Below, piece by piece: positions 5,322 to 8,422 of a DNA stretch of 8,422 nucleotides. A program made the translations under genes and the position numbers. The stretch comes from Candidatus Kaiserbacteria bacterium (GTDB lineage: Bacteria > Patescibacteriota > Minisyncoccia > Phycocordibacterales > UBA2100). Position 1 is the first letter of the stretch; every line of letters starts with the position of its first letter. The notes below the pieces were generated by a model. The model worked only from the letters and a program-made list of their open reading frames with translations, was not told the DNA's origin and did no database searches. Location of the stretch: contig JALSPS010000081.1 of the NCBI GenBank assembly GCA_026985835.1, forward strand, positions 1-8,422, written 5' to 3'.

Positions 5322-6311
5322 CTAACCGGGCTTATTCAAGACAGTTTTCCACAGAACCGAGAATATATTTTTAACATGCTCAATACCGAGATTTTTTGAG
5401 AGGTCTATAAATTTATTATAATCAAATTGAAGTAAAAACCCTTTATCAACACTGTCTACAGAAACATATTTACCGGGTTGAAAGATTGCAGATCCAGTGC
5501 CTAAAACGGCAATTGACCCGGCCACCCCGCCCGCAACACCAAGGGCCTGAGTTGCAACAAACTGCAAAAATTCTTTTGCAAGCCCGGGTTTATGTTCTTT
5601 AAAAAGACGCTCGGCTCGTTTGTGCTCCTTTAAAATACCATTACTCCATGCCTCAAAAGCTCTTATAGGAGCAAATCGCTTTAACTCACCATATGCTTCT
5701 TTTCTTCTTTCTTTGGGAGATTGTTCAAATGCAGGTGCTTTTTTAATAGTTTCCAGCGCTTCATCAATTTTTTTCGGATTAGCCTTCATATTTTCACGGA
5801 AATTTCTCACCGCACCTCTGGCAACTGACGCTCTATTTGCTTTTAACTGATTTTTTAATGTCAAAACCGAACCAAAAATAACAGGGGCAATATAAGCAGG
5901 TAAAGCAAATCTATCAAAACCTGTGGAAATAAGTTTATCGGCAAGTGTGATTCCCGTCATTTGCGCTAAAGACATAGCAACTGAGTTCATTGCGAATGTT
6001 CTGAGTCGCCCTGCTTTTTCACCAATACGCTCTACCGCGCCGGGAGCCGGATTCAAATCGGCCTCTTTTACGCCGTTTCTAAGCGCCACATACCGCGCAA
6101 ATAACTTCGTTGCCTCATCAAGCTTTTTTAATGCGCGCGCGTTCGGAGAACTTTCATTTTGCTCTTTGTTTTCTTTTGGTTTTGGCTCTGGTTCTTGTTG
6201 GCCCATAGCTGTAGACGGCGAATTGGCTTTTTCTATCATTTCCATAAGTTTATCCACTGCGCGCCTGTTATCTTTGGGACCTTCTCTTGTTGCTGGACCT
6301 TCTTTATTCAT
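5322..6311 (-). CDS. Uncharacterised membrane protein, first gene of the four-gene operon (gene A)
   Basis: Function unknown; 329 aa. Residues 1-60 are a charged, Pro/Glu/Lys-rich, probably disordered N-terminus. Residues 60-104 are helical and basic. Residues about 105-126 (moderately hydrophobic) and 135-153 (FALPAYIAPVIFGSVLTL) may form a membrane hairpin. Residues 155-245 are strongly basic and helical, and 247-276 is a Gly/Ala-rich hydrophobic segment (LGVAGGVAGSIAVLGTG). The last 50 residues form a small domain. This order of parts mirrors the 890-aa protein without its coiled coil and stalk; sequence identity between them is not obvious by eye. The ATG at 6311 is preceded by AAGG only 1 nt away, too close for normal Shine-Dalgarno pairing, and a -10 box ends 7 nt before it, so the mRNA may be leaderless. 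An antisense open frame of 146 codons over the 5' half looks like a shadow. Confidence 0.9.
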   Translation of the reverse strand: MNKEGPATREGPKDNRRAVDKLMEMIEKANSPSTAMGQQEPEPKPKENKEQNESSPNARALKKLDEATKLFARYVALRNGVKEADLNPAPGAVERIGEKAGRLRTFAMNSVAMSLAQMTGITLADKLISTGFDRFALPAYIAPVIFGSVLTLKNQLKANRASVARGAVRNFRENMKANPKKIDEALETIKKAPAFEQSPKERRKEAYGELKRFAPIRAFEAWSNGILKEHKRAERLFKEHKPGLAKEFLQFVATQALGVAGGVAGSIAVLGTGSAIFQPGKYVSVDSVDKGFLLQFDYNKFIDLSKNLGIEHVKNIFSVLWKTVLNKPG

Positions 6312-6318
6312 ACCTTAC

Positions 6319-6347
6319 ATTATCTCACAAAAATATCTGACGCGCAA
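6319..6347 (-). promoter_or_regulatory. Candidate promoter of the four-gene operon
   Basis: On the minus strand TTGCGC (6342-6347) and GATAAT (6319-6324) are 17 nt apart, matching TTGACA/TATAAT at 3/6 and 5/6. Only 7 nt separate the -10 box from the ATG at 6311, so initiation is expected at or next to the start codon. The -35 begins 11 nt after the stop of the M50 protease gene. No terminator is seen between the two genes, so read-through from the protease gene is also possible. Confidence 0.55.
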
Positions 6348-6357
6348 TGAATATAAT

Positions 6358-6975
6358 CTATGAACCAATTAAAAAAGAGGCGATTTTAAATGTGAAATTT
6401 ACAAATATATTGCCAAAGACAAACAAAAACAAAATAATAAAGACGACCGGCAACATTTGATTGTGATATAGCGGTTTTATTTTTTGCTGAATCGGCAATG
6501 GGAGAAGTGTATATAAAATTTTGGATCCGTCCAGAGGAGGTACAGGAATCAAATTAAAGAAGCCAAGCAATATATTTATTAAAACAATGTAAAATGCCGG
6601 TTCAGTCGCTATTGAAGGAATAAGTCCGAGACGAAATATAAAAGCAAAAGTAATCGCAAGTACAAAGTTCGCAAATATACCTGCAGATGCCACAAGCGCT
6701 TCTGCATACTTACCGCCTTTTGTAAGGCCATATGGATTATAAGGAACGGGCTTTGCCCAACCCAACAAAAACGGAGAATTTGAAAGAATTAAAATAGTCG
6801 GTAATATCACGGATCCAAATGGGTCCAAATGCCTTATCGGATTGAGCGTCAACCTGCCTTGCAGTTTGGCTGTCGGATCCCCAAGCGCATTTGCCATAGC
6901 CCCATGAGCAACCTCATGAATGACAACAGACATAATAAGAATAACTATTGAATAAATAATTGTAACTGGTTCCAT
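6358..6975 (-). CDS. Site-2 protease family (M50) intramembrane metalloprotease
   Basis: M50 proteases cut transmembrane segments of substrates within the lipid bilayer using a zinc ion. The start at 6975 gives MEPVTIIYSIVILIMSVVIHEVAHG, placing the zinc site HEVAH (residues 20-24) in the first membrane helix as usual. The second conserved site, NLIPVPPLDGSKIL, supplies the third ligand, Asp149. LNPIRHLDPFGS and GWAKPVPYNP are typical of the compact bacterial group without a PDZ domain, and 205 aa is normal for it. Four or more further membrane segments follow. The frame stays open 27 residues upstream to 7056, but that peptide is polar, runs through the palindrome and is unlike the family; a promoter ends 7 nt before the chosen ATG. 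The substrate is unknown. The membrane proteins of the next operon are possible ones by proximity only. Confidence 0.95.
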   Translation of the reverse strand: MEPVTIIYSIVILIMSVVIHEVAHGAMANALGDPTAKLQGRLTLNPIRHLDPFGSVILPTILILSNSPFLLGWAKPVPYNPYGLTKGGKYAEALVASAGIFANFVLAITFAFIFRLGLIPSIATEPAFYIVLINILLGFFNLIPVPPLDGSKILYTLLPLPIQQKIKPLYHNQMLPVVFIILFLFVFGNIFVNFTFKIASFLIGS

Positions 6976-6982
6976 AATTATT

Positions 6983-7011
6983 ATTCTAACATAAAAACTT
7001 GAGATTGTGAG
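6983..7011 (-). promoter_or_regulatory. Candidate extended -10 promoter for the M50 protease
   Basis: On the minus strand CTCACA (7006-7011) lies 17 nt upstream of TAGAAT (6983-6988), matching TTGACA/TATAAT at 4/6 and 5/6. The -10 is preceded by TGT, an extended -10 (TGn) element. Seven nucleotides separate the -10 from the ATG at 6975, so the transcript is likely leaderless or nearly so. The palindrome at 7014-7056 lies directly upstream of the -35. Confidence 0.55.
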
Positions 7012-7013
7012 GG

Positions 7014-7056
7014 TTGAGTGATTGCCCGATTGCTTTGCAATCGGGCGATTACTCAA
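7014..7056. repeat. Long palindrome between the ABC transporter and protease genes
   Basis: The core GCCCGATTGC (7024-7033), TTT, GCAATCGGGC (7037-7046) is a perfect 10-bp inverted repeat. It extends to 20 bp with outer arms TTGAGT/ACTCAA and AT/AT. Two positions (7020/7050 and 7023/7047) pair as G.U only in plus-strand RNA and are C/A mismatches in minus-strand RNA. Neither side has a convincing U-tract. It could end transcription of the transporter operon, act as an operator upstream of the protease promoter, or be a dispersed palindromic repeat. No second copy lies in the window. Confidence 0.7.
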
Positions 7057-7065
7057 ATAAGTTCT

Positions 7066-7746
7066 TTAAAGTTCTTGCTCAATCAATCCATCCTTTAGCC
7101 AAATTGTTCTATCTGTATATTTTTTGTCTTCCGGCTCATGAGTTACCATTAAAATCGTTTGATTATATTTTTCTTTAAGTTCTTTGAGAGCGTCTAAAAC
7201 AAACCGTGACGCAACAGAATCCAGATTTGCAGTTGGCTCATCTGCAAATAAAATTTTTGGCTTGTTAACAATAGCGCGCGCTATTGAAACTCTTTGTTGC
7301 TGTCCTCCTGATATTTCGCTTGGTAAGTGATTTGATACTTTTTCTATTTCAAGTTTTTGCAAAACATCACTAACAGATTTCTTTGCTGATTGAGAATCAA
7401 AACCTGCAGCCAAAAGCGGAAGCGCAACATTTTCAAAAACTGTTAGTTCCGAAGATAATGCATAATCCTGAAAAACATATCCTATGAATTCCAATCTGAA
7501 TTTAGCCTTTTCTTTTTCGCTCATATATGCCACATTTTTGTTATTGATAATAATTTCTCCAGCAGTTGGACGATCAAGAAGGGCAAGCTGATGCAACAGG
7601 GTTGATTTTCCAGACCCAGAGCGTCCCATAAGAGCAACAAATTCACCTTTCTTTAAATCCAAACTAACCCCGCGCAATGCATTAATCGGCTCCGGTGAGT
7701 GCGGATTATAAACTTTTTTAATGTTTCTTGCTTCAAGAATGTTCAT
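7066..7746 (-). CDS. ABC transporter ATP-binding protein, LolD/MacB type
   Basis: This is the cytoplasmic ATPase of a type VII (MacB/LolCDE/FtsEX-like) ABC system, which couples ATP hydrolysis to mechanical work on the outer side of the membrane rather than classical transmembrane transport. All motifs are intact: Walker A GRSGSGKST (41-49), Q-loop VFQDYALSSELTVFENV (Gln93), signature SGGQQQRVSIARAI (146-159), Walker B ILFADEPTANLD (165-176) and the H-loop His203 in MVTHEPED. LLHQLALLDRPTAGEI and the length (226 aa) fit the LolD group. It lies 2 nt after the permease gene, so the pair is one operon and surely one complex. The ATG follows an AT-rich stretch (TATAAATAATT) with no Shine-Dalgarno motif. 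The substrate cannot be told from sequence; Patescibacteria generally lack an outer membrane, which would exclude Lol lipoprotein sorting. Confidence 0.96.
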   Translation of the reverse strand: MNILEARNIKKVYNPHSPEPINALRGVSLDLKKGEFVALMGRSGSGKSTLLHQLALLDRPTAGEIIINNKNVAYMSEKEKAKFRLEFIGYVFQDYALSSELTVFENVALPLLAAGFDSQSAKKSVSDVLQKLEIEKVSNHLPSEISGGQQQRVSIARAIVNKPKILFADEPTANLDSVASRFVLDALKELKEKYNQTILMVTHEPEDKKYTDRTIWLKDGLIEQEL

Positions 7747-7748
7747 AA

Positions 7749-8422
7749 TTATTTATAAAGAAGTATTAATACATGCTTGCGAATCTCTTTGATAGCAGGT
7801 ACAAAAGATCCTATAAATCCCGCCAAAACAAAAAATATGGCGCTCATCTCAAGAGCTTTCGCCTTTAAAAGCGGAACTACATCAGCCATCGGCATTGGTA
7901 TCGGATGCGATTTAAATCCGGCTATAATTACATATTGCATCAATAAATATCCCGCAATAACCCCGATAAGAGAATAAAACAATCCGCGTAAGATATACGA
8001 TAAAATTATAACGCTGTCTGGGATTCCAATAGCTTTAAAAATACCAATTTGTCGTCTTTTGTTTAAAATATCAACAAAAATAACAATAAATATCACAAGC
8101 CCGGCAAGAAGAGCACCTATAAATCTTAAAATTGAACCAATCATTTCAAATGATTTGTTTATACTTGCGCCAAATGCGATTTTTTCCTGCCAATCTTGTA
8201 TTTTATATACATTGAATCCTGCCAATTTTAAATCTTGCTTGAGAGCTCTCGCTTGATTTTTATCAAAAAGCCTAACAACAATTTTTGTAGAAAGACCCTC
8301 AACTCCAAAAAGTTTTGCCAAATCGTCATATTTTACAAATGCATATCTATCAATAGTAAAATTTTTTGTTCCCAAAATACCAATAATTTTAAATTTTCGT
8401 TCTGAACCATCAATACCAACAT
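7749..8422 (-). CDS. FtsX/MacB-type ABC permease, C-terminal part (cut by window edge)
   Basis: This is the membrane partner of the adjacent ATPase. The last 223 residues are visible. The frame is open through the right edge (reading VGIDGSERKFKIIGIL...), so the start lies outside; a TTG at 8375 is internal, not a start. Visible residues about 1-94 belong to the extracytoplasmic MacB-type domain. Three membrane segments follow (about 95-118, 137-167 and 188-210). The cytoplasmic loop after the first, NKRRQIGIFKAIGIPDS, is the diagnostic FtsX-family coupling motif. The protein ends shortly after the last helix with IKEIRKHVLILLYK, as expected for a complete C-terminus. The family normally has four membrane helices, so one more is expected upstream. 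Confidence 0.94.
   Translation of the reverse strand, partial: VGIDGSERKFKIIGILGTKNFTIDRYAFVKYDDLAKLFGVEGLSTKIVVRLFDKNQARALKQDLKLAGFNVYKIQDWQEKIAFGASINKSFEMIGSILRFIGALLAGLVIFIVIFVDILNKRRQIGIFKAIGIPDSVIILSYILRGLFYSLIGVIAGYLLMQYVIIAGFKSHPIPMPMADVVPLLKAKALEMSAIFFVLAGFIGSFVPAIKEIRKHVLILLYK

Noticed and set aside
5923..6363. 146-codon plus-strand open frame antisense to gene A
   Set aside because: Low-complexity Ser/Phe/Ala composition is typical of the complement of a Lys/Glu/Ala-rich gene. It has no promoter or ribosome-binding site and overlaps the gene A promoter.
6976..7056. Upstream in-frame extension of the M50 protease to 7056
   Set aside because: The 27 residues are polar, unlike the family, and encoded by the palindrome and promoter region.
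8373..8375. TTG as the start of the FtsX-type permease
   Set aside because: The frame continues open to the window edge with family-like sequence (ERKFKIIGIL), so this TTG is an internal Leu codon.
1..8422. tRNA, rRNA, insertion sequence or phage attachment site
   Set aside because: No cloverleaf-like segment, transposase frame or terminal inverted repeats with target duplication were seen on either strand.

Overview
The window is about 40% GC by eye and every supportable gene lies on the minus strand, so transcription runs from high to low coordinates. Gene style suggests a Candidate Phyla Radiation bacterium (Patescibacteria, probably Parcubacteria-like). Intergenic gaps are very short and Shine-Dalgarno motifs are few. 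The ribosomal proteins are divergent, and a large block of charged, low-complexity proteins has no recognisable family. TGA, TAG and TAA all act as stops, which argues against the UGA=Gly code of Gracilibacteria and Absconditabacteria. This taxonomic call is an inference; no marker here is decisive.

Layout in the direction of transcription (right to left). (1) 8422-7066: the C-terminal part of an FtsX/MacB-type permease, cut by the window edge, followed 2 nt later by its LolD/MacB-type ATPase. (2) 7056-7014: a long palindrome, then a promoter and an M50 site-2 protease gene (6975-6358). (3) 6347-1564: a promoter, four genes of unknown function (329, 116, 890 and 206 aa, called A, B, C and D below) and a rho-independent-type terminator. 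(4) 1493 to the left edge: the str operon, rpsL (uS12), rpsG (uS7) and the start of fusA (EF-G), with a promoter before rpsL and a probable internal promoter before fusA.

The four-gene operon is the most interesting part. B and D are paralogous small helical proteins. A and C are both predicted membrane proteins with the same order of parts: a charged disordered N-terminus, a hydrophobic region, a basic linker, another hydrophobic segment and a C-terminal domain. The operon therefore looks like a two-gene module (membrane scaffold plus small helical partner) present twice in tandem, the second copy enlarged by a coiled coil and a repeat-rich Pro/Ala/Ser stalk. No function can be assigned from sequence alone; an envelope-associated complex is the most natural guess.

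Two other points stand out. uS12 carries Arg at the position of the classic streptomycin-resistance Lys (K56 in Bacillus numbering) and lacks the Pro of the neighbouring DLPGV loop. The predicted promoters form patterns: three share a TTGC-type -35 with a 17-nt spacer, two place the -10 box 7 nt from an ATG (likely leaderless mRNAs), and the two str-operon promoters would give transcripts that begin in a small hairpin.
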